A stretch of DNA of 64,000 bases from assembly GCA_963513935.1 (NCBI GenBank), contig OY740773.1:103897291-103961290 (forward strand), in the 5' to 3' direction. Source of the DNA: Aphrophora alni. Taxonomy: Eukaryota; Arthropoda; Insecta; Hemiptera; Aphrophoridae. Positions 48,355 to 58,760 of this stretch are shown here, in pieces. The stretch's first letter is position 1. Each line of letters starts with the position of its first letter. The translations under genes and the position numbers were made by a program. Under the pieces are notes generated by a model. It did no database searches. It was not told where the DNA came from and was given only the letters and a program-made list of their open reading frames with translations.

Positions 48355-48361
48355 GAGGGGG
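48352..48361 (+). other. Polypurine tract
   Basis: AAGGAGGGGG, four bases before the right LTR, is the expected plus-strand primer site. Confidence 0.85.
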
Positions 48362-48365
48362 TTTC

Positions 48366-49229
48366 TGTAAGCATGGGACATCTTCCAACCAAAATAAATA
48401 ATAAATATTAAGTTTAAATAAAGTACAAGTAATATTAATGTAGTAATAATATTCAGAATAATTATTATATATAAATAGAAAGTGTAAAGTGTTCTTAAAC
48501 AATGTCACAATATAATATTGAAAGTTTAAATTTCGAAATGTGCGCGCCGATAAAAATTAACAGACATGAATAAAGGAAATATGAGACCTGGAAAAACTTT
48601 CCATGAGTCAGCGAGCGTTAGCTTCGCCAGGGAAGAATATCCCATGATGCCTTGCGGGAGCGTCTTTCTAACAAGGAAGAAGGAAGCGTTGCTAAGAGTC
48701 TTTGTCAGGATCCTGCACGATATAGTCGTAATAGAAGTTGGCTGGACAGACTCGTTTTCAGTCCAAGATGGAAAATCTCCGTTAATAATGAAGTTAGAAG
48801 GACTCAAAGTTATGGACAATGGTTACTCGTGAGTAAGGTGTAAAATACTTGAGAATATAATTTCAACGATTTAATTGGGAACATTTTAAGAACTTTGATT
48901 TTTGAACAATAACTTGCACATGTATATTTTCTATATTTCACATAATTGTATGCTAATGATGTTTTTATTTGGATAATAATGTCTTTGTTTTTGAATAATA
49001 CAATAAAGGGAAGGTTTCTTGTTTTAATTATGTCTGGCTAAAATAATTTGTGTTAACCATGTGCCATGCTATGCTAGTAACTGTAAGTACGATTTGAGAT
49101 TGCAATCCTGCCCCTTAGGATAATTAAAATAGTAAATTTAAATGTAGAATTGTAAGAACGCAGACTTACAATTAGGTAAGTTACTTAAAATTTGATAAAA
49201 AGCTCTAAAAGCACTTAATAAACGTTATA
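48366..49229 (+). repeat. 3' LTR (864 bp)
   Basis: Same length as the 5' LTR and no difference found on reading both through. It is followed by the GGTT target duplication. Confidence 0.93.
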
Positions 49230-49375
49230 GGTTAGAACGTGGTTAATTATGACGAAGAAGGGAAAAAGATAATACATTCTTCCAAATCTAAGAAATATTA
49301 TATAAACTTAAATATTGTAGCTCCTAAAGTATTCAAGAAAAATACTCTTTACTGATGTAATGAATATGAATATAT

Positions 49376-49520
49376 AGTTTAGATTTTTTATGGATAGGAG
49401 ACCTTGGAAAGTGGTCCTTGGTATTACCTAATAGTACACAAATAGGAAAACACCTAAGTTCTGAAATGTTTTGTAAACACTGTTCAGTTTCTCAATTAGT
49501 AGAGAGTATAAAAAGGAAAA
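49376..49520. mobile_element. Partial copy of the 4.6-kb MITE
   Basis: TTAGATTTTTTATGGATAGG, then CCTTGGTATTACCTAATAGT and AAACACTGTTCAGTTTCTCA follow the same order as the reverse complement of 4700-4831. The AGGCTTACC block of the terminus is deleted and the far end is missing. Confidence 0.75.
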
Positions 49521-49775
49521 CTAAATTGTTCTTAACAATTATAATTTTCCTTATAATATGCTCTATGGAAACCGATAATAGGGTGTCATATTCTTAAATT
49601 ATTATTACATTTACTAATGCTCATTTAATCAAAATTAGTTGATTAATAAATATTAAACATTATGAATTTTTTGGGCAAATGGAGTCAGGAAAGTCCAAAC
49701 TGATAATATGTACTCAGCAACTTGAAAATATAAGGTTCATCAAAATATTTCTACAAACATTTTTTCAAAATGTTA

Positions 49776-49968
49776 AATGAAAGAAAATTATCCAAAACCA
49801 CAATAAAACACAAAGACTGTATAGCTATGTTTATTCTACCTTACATACATTTCAATAGATGAAGATGGTAGCAGTACTATTGAAATGTACATAAGGTAGA
49901 ATAATCATAACTATACAGTCTTCTTGTTGTTAGTGTTTTATTGTGGTTTTGGGGAATTTACTTTCATT
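49776..49968. mobile_element. Foldback element 3
   Basis: Arms about 49776-49857 and 49874-49968 are imperfect inverted repeats (CCAAAACCACAATAAAACAC ... GTGTTTTATTGTGGTTTTGG). The junction holds GATGAAGATGGTAGCAGTAC then TATTGAAATG, the shared hairpin motif. Confidence 0.8.
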
Positions 49969-52383
49969 GTATATTAGCCACAGTGTTCTAGTGATTTATA
50001 TGATCAAAATGTTTAATTTTTAAGTTTACAGGATTAGGTACACACAAACTGATATGAAATTTGAATGTAACAGTTGAAAGAAATATTATGAGTTTCATAA
50101 AATTAGACTATGGTGTTCATAATTTATTAAATAAAGTTAGGGTCAACCCCTATTTCTACCCAATCTTTTATCAATGATATCTAACCTCTAATAATAGTCA
50201 AAATGTTGAGGACCCAACATCTCTCATCTTTATGTAAAGATATGGTCAAATTCAAACAGAATTTATGGTTTTCATAAAAATTTAATATTGATCAAAATTG
50301 CATAAAATTGGAAGAAGTCTTTTTTCCCCATTTATCATTCTTTTAGTTATTTGGACCAAAATCTAACTAATTAGTGCGATATCTATTCTGTATCGAATTG
50401 CAACATTTTAAAGTCATTTGAACTTATCATTTTTTATATAATGCGTTACAATACTTTTCTCCACTAAAAATTACAAGATTTTTTCACATCCTTCTATAAA
50501 GCATAGTATCTTCCAAAACAAACTTCAAAATTTGATATCGATCAGTAGTAACTAGAAACTTGGTTTTATACAATTTTATAAATATATTGTCAAAAGTTTT
50601 GCTGTAAGACAGATTGACAATGTATTTTTAAAAACATTTAATTTACAGTAAATGATAAATACAATTCCATTGCAGTAATAAGAAAATTAAATAAGATTGT
50701 ACATAAATCACTTCTAAGATAGTTGGCACACTAGAATATTTCATAATTGCGCCACAGCAGCGCCTTTTCCCTTGAAAGCATTGATGCTTACTTACGATAA
50801 AATAAATACTTTGTGCAGGTTTTTTTAACCTCTACGATAGAAGGAAGCTATTGTAAAAGTATAGCCGTTTGTGCAATAACTACCTCACAGTTTTACCCTA
50901 TGGACATCTGTGTTAAGAAATCTATCCATATATTAATAATTATCACGTGACAATATTGTGACTAAATAGTGCTATATGCTCAATTACTTCGTCACTTTAT
51001 ACATGTAATATGAAATTATATGATTTTTAATCGACGTCTATATACAGGCAGTGGGTAATTTATAAATTCATTAAAAATTTACAAAATAGCCTCTAGTATT
51101 AAAGTTTAATATAATAATGTTTTGGTTACATATATTTTAGGTATATGATCGCGATGCCTTCATAACCTTTTACTTTTTCGTAGAGCACGTACTCCAAATC
51201 CATTAGTCAACAGCTGTTTTAGATTTAATGAGATTTTGTTTAGTGTTTAGTTGTGATAGTGAAATGTGACGTAAAATTAATTCATAGGAATATTTGATAT
51301 TTTCAAATTGTGTGTTTAATCTTAAATTTTACAGTGGCATTATTGTTATCTTGGTGAATTAGGTAAGTAGATCTTGATGTTTAAAGAATATGTTCTAAAT
51401 TTCCAATTTAATCTTATTTTGAAACTTGTTTTTAGCCATTACTACAATTGTCCGACCTTGGCCTTTTTGTGGAAACAACTGTTTTAAAAAATAAAAATTT
51501 GTTAATCCTTCCCATTCAGCATGTATTCGAATTTATAGGCCATACATTAAACTATAGATTTCTGCTTAATTTATAATTCGTCTTAAATGTTTGTTTTTTT
51601 TCATCTTGTCTTCCTGTTATGTTTTCCTTAACAGGTCTCATCTAGAAATTGTACTTAGTTTAACTTAACCATAACAGAGTAAGGAGCATTTAACCAGGCT
51701 AATACAATTTTTTTTAGGTAGTTTTAAAGAGCATAACCATAGAATAAGAAAATAAAACTAAAGCATGGGTGTGTCCATAAAAAGGAAATTTGTGAACTAA
51801 GGTTAATTGGTAAATATGCAGTATACATGTCGTTGCCATTTAGTAGTGAAAATCGTGTTGTTCATACCTCCAATTGTGATCATTAGATCATCCTTTCAAT
51901 CTGTAAACCAGTTTGAATTATGAAAAACCATTTCTGTAAAAAATAAGCGGTTAAAAAGTGTGAATTCCTAGCTGTGTGAGGTTAAGACAAATGTCTACAT
52001 TAAAACGTATTACAATGTCAGTCATTTGTCAATCTATTCAATTGAGAGATGTGATGAAAAGAACAGTTCTTTGACCGGAACTGTTCTTTTAGAGAACAGC
52101 TCTGCAAATACTATCGTTCTACAGAGGCAAGCCATGTTCATTGCTGCACCCACTACTCACTGGCTATACCTAGGTTTTATGACTTATAATTCATAACTCA
52201 CACAACTAACAATAAAGGCTAAGGTTAGTCGCTAAAAATGATGCAAACTTAAACAATTTTCAAGTCTCAAAATCCATTAATATTGAAGAAACTGTCACTT
52301 TTAGACACAAGGAATTAAGGCTTATTGAGTTATGACAACTGACAAATGTTCAGTTATAGTTTGATTGGTGTAGCTCGTATATC
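49969..52383. other. AT-rich intergenic sequence
   Basis: No coding similarity recognised. One weak candidate for an untranslated first exon ends at about 51360 (GAATTAG then GTAAGTAGA), but no downstream exon was found. Confidence 0.4.
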
Positions 52384-52505
52384 ACTGAAGAGGACGACCT
52401 TGTCGTTGAAACGTGTCTGATACTTAGGAATATTTTTTGTGAGAATTGTGTTCTGTGTGTTTGTTATACTGTATAATTTTTCTCATAAGTCAAGCTCAAC
52501 ATTTA
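52384..52505 (+). repeat. Solo copy related to foldback element 1
   Basis: Starts CTGAAGAGGACGACCTTGTC GTTGAAACG and continues TTTTTGTGAGAATTGTGTTC to CTCATAAGTCAAGCTCAACA, paralleling 12513-12625. No second arm is seen here. Confidence 0.7.
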
Positions 52506-53815
52506 ATATAAACTTGTTAAAGACGTTAAAGAAGCTTTCAGTGCTCATGTGATATAGGTAATGTTCATGTAATTACAATGTGAGTCAAGTTATTGACTGA
52601 ATTACCAGTCTATATTTATGTTATACGCTGTATTACATTAGTGTAAAACATGGCATGTAAATCAAAGGACAAAGGTCTGGAAAAGATAACTACATACTCG
52701 CTAGTTTGATAGTAACCACAACATTTCGATGCATTCTCCAGTGTTAAGTTGTCAGATTCTAATATTTGTGACAATTCCTAGAGAAATGTGCATCTAAATA
52801 TTCAGCGAACCAATGGACTACAACTTGACTCATATTTTATTTTTTGGTGAAATAGCATAATTTAACATGTGGTAATTTTAGTACAAATAAACTTTACCTA
52901 ACCTAACTTTTCTTAACAACAAATGTTTGTTGTTTATCTTAAACAAAATTTCCAAAATTCTGAATACTGTATTTAAAACTATTAAAACCTAACCTGTTGT
53001 ATGACCCTTATGGTAGGCCTATGTGTTATTGTTAAGTTATGTAATATTATTCATTTTTAAGATCTCTACAAATTAACACTTGTATGACATAAAATATTAA
53101 ACAAAAATTACCTTTATTTTCCTATCAACTGGTGATGTGATTGTAGTTTAAGGAAACGCAAAAACTATTTTCCTTTTTTTAAAATTACAAAGCTTACATC
53201 AAAAATTTATATCAGATCACTGAAAAAAAGTAGGACTACCAAAGCTAATTTAAAATAAATTCCATTTTATTGTTTCCAAATTATTCTATAATCGTATTTT
53301 GTCTTTTCCGTCAATCAAACTACAAATGTATGAAAGTTTAAAAAGAATTTGATTTAAATTATTACAATCATTACTCAAAATTACTAACGTAGTCTATAGA
53401 TCGTGTTAAAAATTTGACGCCCTACCACGTTTCAACAACTAATTAAAATAAATTTACAATTTAGTTACATTTTTCTTACTGCTATCTTGCATAGAAAACA
53501 TTAAGAAAACTAATGGTTTGGTCATTAAACTAATTTTATGATACTCTTGTTTAAGTTTTGTTGTAGCATATCTATAACACTACATGTTTCTGAGAGAAAG
53601 ATTTGTTGTCTTTTTGTTATAAACAGCATCTGTGGATGTACGTTTTTGGTGTTATATGTCACGGTTAGTAGGCTACCAGTAATTTATACTTTATATGACT
53701 GTTATAAGTTATGTTGTTAATGTTTAACATAGATGACATCTGCAGACTGTAGACAAATTAGTTATTTTAAATTTTTTTATAAAGTATAATGTGTTGCCTT
53801 GGACTGTTTAATATA
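52506..53815. other. Intergenic, nothing recognised
   Basis: AT-rich sequence with no exon-like reading frame. CCTAACCTAA-like words appear near 52900. Confidence 0.5.
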
Positions 53816-54066
53816 TAATATAGTTAATTACCTTAGAGGTTGTCCTCAGTCCGTATAATAGTTATTGCTACAGCGCTGTTTCGCCGAACACTGTCGGCTT
53901 CGTCAGGCCCGCACTAACACATAAATACGTAACACAACACAACTCTACGTGTTTATGTGTTAGTGCGGGCCTGACGAAGCCGACAGTGTTCGGCGAAACA
54001 GCGCTGTAGCAATAACTATTAGGCTATACGGACTGAGGACAACCTCTAAGGTAATTAACTATATTA
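53816..54066. mobile_element. Foldback element 4, ~115-bp arms
   Basis: Arms 53816-53930 and 53947-54066 are almost perfect inverted repeats with a 16-base loop. GC-rich core: CTGACGAAGCCGACAGTGTT CGGCGAAACAGCGCTGTAGC on the plus strand. One 4-base insertion (GGCT) distinguishes the right arm. Confidence 0.92.
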
Positions 54067-54109
54067 GTTATTTTAAATTTTGTTAAATTGATTTTACTTT
54101 TTTTTGAAA

Positions 54110-54720
54110 TTCTTCTATAGCTGCTGTCACAACCACCCCCTAGTATCTATCAATTTTTGTTTTTCACCATTCACATACCCCTACTTATATTACTTGCTGC
54201 CTTCTCAATTTCGTTATTCATCTTATTTTTTGTAATCTCGCTTTCCTTTAATAGTCTTTATTATTTTGATATCCTTTCATTCCTATTCTACTTATATTTT
54301 CTACTATAGATCTATAACAAAAATAACTTTACCTGTTTCCATTTCTTCTCTCTTTTCTGTATTTTATTTCTATTCTGGTCTTCCACTGGCATCTATAAAA
54401 TTAAAAATAGACTAATTATCTATATCTGTCTTTTTTATTTACATCTCTTACTCTAGAACTATGTGTAGACCTATAATGCTAAACATCCAGTTTGTAAATT
54501 TCCATCTTTGTCTCTCTGTTCAGTTTTTGTCATGTTTAGTAGTTTATTTTTGTCCTCAGTATGCCTACTACTATCTTGCTATTCAACTGCTTGTGTAAAG
54601 TCATAACTAGTTAGCTGTCTCCATTCTCCATTTCTCTCCCTCTTTAATACTATTGCCTACTGTCAATCAAGTTTGTCCCTAATGCACTGGTCTTGTATCT
54701 TTTCACAATATCCCTTACCA
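54110..54720. other. Strongly pyrimidine-biased stretch
   Basis: About 600 bases with C/T greatly exceeding A/G on the plus strand, so purine-rich on the minus strand. No open frame is retained. Might be a decayed A-rich retroelement on the minus strand; not assignable. Confidence 0.4.
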
Positions 54721-54852
54721 AGTTTTTTCAAAAAATTTCAAGGTTTTAAAAATATGTTCATGGTTTAGACTACAAGAATTCAAAAATAAAAATGCACCTA
54801 AGAAAATGTTTAGTAAGAAATGCATAAAAATCTATTCAGTCACTACACTGTA

Positions 54853-55663
54853 CAGTAGGGCCCCGATTTTCCAAGCCCCGACTAACCGAGTTCCGGTTTA
54901 ACCGAGTGTTTGTACACTGTACAGTACCGTAGCGAGCCAGCTGAGTGGGGTGACCCCTCGGTTATTTTACTCGCTATTTTATTGTGCTGCAAAGAAGCGG
55001 GCCAGTTCAGTAAAGCAGCAAACTCTGATGAACTTTTTCAAGAAGTAGGCTTAGTTTTAAAATTCAATTTTCATTGGTAAATTACCAGTACAAAATAGTT
55101 TTCAATACTGTAGCTCTTTTTAAGTGTATTTTCATATTCACCATAAACCTTGTTTTAGATTTGTAGGCTAGAATTTTGATTTACAAAAACTGTATTTTTA
55201 TTTGCTCTTCAGTAGGGCCTACAGCATATTTCTGTATTTTTTATATTATGAACGTAATATTTAGTACGGTACATTCCAAACCCCATGAAAATTATATTGC
55301 AAAAGAAAGAGTACTGGGCATTGGCAGCTGCGGTTTACCACGGACACCGAGTCGTCGGCATTACCTGAAGCCGGAAGCTTGAAAGAAGAAGTAAGAAGTA
55401 AGAAGTAAGTAAGTACGGTGCAGTACTGTGGGTTTCGTAATAAAGTGAACTCAATATTTTAATTAAATTTTATGTCTTTATTTACTACTGTATCAACCCA
55501 AAAAATTCATTGTAACGCCCGTCACACAGACTGGCGGCCGAAAACGCACACACTACCATTGATTTCAATGGCGGCGGGGGACGCTCTCGTTCGCTGGTCT
55601 CTCTGCCGGTGTTATCCGAGTGTCCTCTGGTCCACATTAGCTTGGATAATCGGGGCCCTACTG
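54853..55663 (+). mobile_element. pogo/Tigger deletion element 3
   Basis: Termini CAGTAGGGCCCCGATT (both ends, inverted) flanked by TA. At 54986-55048 the plus strand encodes AAKKRASSVKQQTLMNFFKK and stop, the characteristic end of Tigger transposases. The rest of the gene is gone. Confidence 0.88.
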
Positions 55664-55684
55664 TATATATTTTCTTTCTTTGAT

Positions 55685-56260
55685 GTGAAAAGGTGAAAAA
55701 CTTCTCGGTCATCATCATCTTATATAAAGAAAAGAAAAGAACATAAAATAAATCTACTACCCTTTGAATACTCTATAACCGTCAGGGTGAAAGCTTTGAA
55801 AAGTGTAGCCATAAGATTTTGCTATATATCCTAAATGCAGCTCTAAAAAAAGTCAGAGTAGCTTTCCCTTCTCCTCAATTTTTTCATGCATTTAAGACCA
55901 AAAATTCTATATTCTCAAAATTTAACGATTTAATGATGTAGCTTTAACGATTTAGATCAAATTTTGCTAAACTGTAGCATCTAAGACTCAAAATAAAAAT
56001 GTCAGTTCTTGAGTTATTGAGATAAAAACGGTCATGGAATTTAACAGATCTAATTTCTCATATGAATAGAAAAATTTGAAGATGAATAACCAAAACGGTG
56101 TGACAAATCATAACTAAAATAAAATTATGTTTCAGAAATAATTAGCAGTATATAAAAGTGAATCTTGATCACCATCATTAAAACTCAATTTCAGATAAAT
56201 ATAATTTACACTTAGTACAATATTTCTGGCTAAAAGCAAGTTTAGGCACTATTCAAACGT
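55685..56260. repeat. Dispersed repeat family RPT-1, copy E
   Basis: Shares the CTCGGTCATCATCATCTTAT start and the GTGAATCTTGATCACCATCA end region with the other copies. Directly follows Tigger element 3. Confidence 0.6.
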
Positions 56261-58640
56261 AAAAAAAATATATATATTTTACCTTAAACGGTATGTTGAC
56301 TAATCCCTTTATTTTTTAATTCTCTTAGTATTACAGCTGTTTCAATTGTATGTACTCATCATAACCAGATACACAGCTGTAATGAATTAAAAGTTACACA
56401 GTTACATTAGTGGAATTATTCACTACAACTGGAGGTTGTTGATGGTATAAAAAAATTGTCCTTGACGCAGCTGTAGTTCCAATAGGATTAAAAAAAAAGA
56501 TTAGTTGATGTACAATTTCAGGTAACAATATAAATAGTACATATTTACTAATCTGTAGACTGTAATGTTCAAATTAAAATAAAAAATATATATTTTTTTA
56601 GATTGAAAAATGTTATGAAATATTGATAAAGAGGAGCTCTTAGAAATGCCTCATTATAGGGTAAACTACATTATGAAGAAAACAATATTATTGTTATAAT
56701 GACGACTAGACTCAAACGGGGCTCATAGATGTGTGTATATATATTAAACAATCACTTGTCCCTGCTGGATCTCGTAACTATAAGTAGGCTATGTCACATT
56801 TTCGTGTGAGGTCAAGGTTCAAAATTATAATTTTGTCAATTATTTTGGTATTTGTCATCAAATACGTATAAAGGTAAGGTTGGCAGAATTGAAATCTGCA
56901 AATTTGTTTCTAATTTATATGTTATAAGTTGAATAACACACGAGATATGAATAAAAACTGTACACTATTTTGATATTTTCAAGTAGATTTAAAAAAAAAA
57001 ATTCAATAGGGTTGTTCTATATACCAAATTTCATGTTCCTATTTTTAATTTTGTGGCCGCTATCATACTTGCGTACAGATGTCAATTATGATGGACGGAC
57101 AGTATATCATTAATCTTAGTATATCATAATGAATGTTAACCTACAAACTCCGGTTGTTTTTATTACATTACAAACTGCTCTTTGTTGGTAAAATGTTGGT
57201 AAGAGCCTTACCTTGCTTTTTTAGCTCGGATTAGTTCTTGAAATGGCTACCTTTTACTTTTTGGCAGAAATTGATTCTGGAGTCAAAAGCTTGTTGTACA
57301 TTTCGTAACATTTCCGATGTAATTATTAACGTAAAATTCACAATTCAATTGGTCGCTATGTTGGGTAGGATGAACTTAGAGACCTCTAGTTTGCGCCATT
57401 TCCATTAATAAAAAAAATAAAAGTGGGGGTGGGACTTTTTGAACATATGGTATAATTAAAACAAGTGCTAAATCGAAACCAAAATTGAAGAAGGAAATCA
57501 CACAGAAGGTAATCAGTTTTTTTCCTATAAAAATTCAAATTCACCTACAGAAGAAAGCAGTAAGATTTATGGCTCAAAACAACTCAATAGGCCCTATTTA
57601 CAAAAAATAAATCTTGTGTTGTTATACTTTCTTGGGTTCACTGTTAACTTTTAAGTAGTATAACATCTTTTTGTTAGAATTATGTGTTATCGGAAATATT
57701 TTTGTTTATTTTCTACAGGAGTTCCTTTTGAACCATATCAGTTTAGATAAGTCCCAGTGTATAAAACAATAAAAATAGCTGTATCTTATCTCTTACATGG
57801 TAAACAGCTTTGTTTGGGTGAGTGAAATATTGTAAAATCTTAATACAAAAAAGTTGATTTAGATTAAAATATAAATGTATGGTATTAATTTCGATCCAGG
57901 ATTAAAAATTGCAAGGTATGTTGAAAATAGGCTAAATATAAACCTGTCAACCTAATTTAATGTATTGGCACAAACAAAGAGCGTGTTTGTTTAGAAAAAA
58001 CAATTTTAAAAGTCGAGTTGCAGATACTAAGAGTTACATGTCAATAAAAGTAAATTATACAACATAGATTAATTACATGTTACTTGATGTGTTGATTGAT
58101 TATTTATTACTAGCAGGCACTGCGTAGAAGTTCTGTTCATTTGTTTTGAACATTGATGTAAACATAACCTAAATAAAAAATTTAATTTATAACAGCTGAT
58201 CATCTAAAAAACATCTGATTGATTCATTGTAAGTTTACAGTGGTAAAAACATCTGTTTGAATCTTAGTAAAACAGCAAAGTTATTTGCTACGGAGAAATT
58301 AACATTCCTCTTTTTTTTAAAATTAAATAATATTCTTACGGTATAATGTAAGATAGGAAAGGATAGTTGGGTGTTTTTGTTAGTCCCCAACATGTGTTTT
58401 ACAACTGAAGCAAGGTATAAAATTATAGAAATTTACTTTGAATAGAAATACATACTTTAAAGTATTTTAAATTGATAAAAATCACTCGATAGATATAATG
58501 AAAACTCGCACTACACAAACCTAGTTTATTAGTAAAATTTATTGTTCCGGTAGAAACAAAGCCACAATATTTTTATAAATTTGCACAGGAAGTTCACAAT
58601 TTTGGTGTGCTACAGGAACTTACACAGGTACAAATCTATT
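56261..58640. other. Intergenic, nothing firm
   Basis: AT-rich. A stretch ending near 57110 (CCAAATTTCATGTTCC ... GATGGACGGACAG) reads like the end of a dispersed repeat, without a partner in the window. Confidence 0.4.
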
Positions 58641-58649
58641 ATTGTTCTA

Positions 58650-58760
58650 GTAGTGTCACATTCTTGACGATTTCGTAGATTAGCGTTTGTCCAGATTGAT
58701 TCACCATATTAACTTTGTGCTCCTGTTTTGGGATCTACAATGTTTCTCGATTGGTTAACT
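58650..58760 (-). pseudogene. ISXO2-like transposase fragment
   Basis: The minus strand reads QSRNIVDPKTGAQS, stop, YGESIWTNAN. This matches the ISXO2/Merlin-type motif NFVDP.TGAHT...ES.W. Only about 35 codons remain and one is a stop. Confidence 0.6.

Larger units (their letters stand above)
42409..49229 (+). mobile_element. Complete non-autonomous LTR retrotransposon, 6.8 kb
   Basis: Two 864-bp LTRs that look identical, a GGTT target duplication (42405-42408 and 49230-49233), a primer-binding site just inside the left LTR and a purine tract before the right LTR. The 5.1-kb interior has one 400-codon ORF followed by stop-rich sequence with tandem repeats. No reverse transcriptase, RNase H or integrase motif is visible. 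A 4-bp duplication and a tRNA-Lys primer site suggest the Ty3/gypsy side, possibly the Osvaldo/Ulysses group, which uses tRNA-Lys and has long LTRs; that placement is inference. Identical LTRs imply a recent insertion, so an autonomous partner was probably active. Confidence 0.93.
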
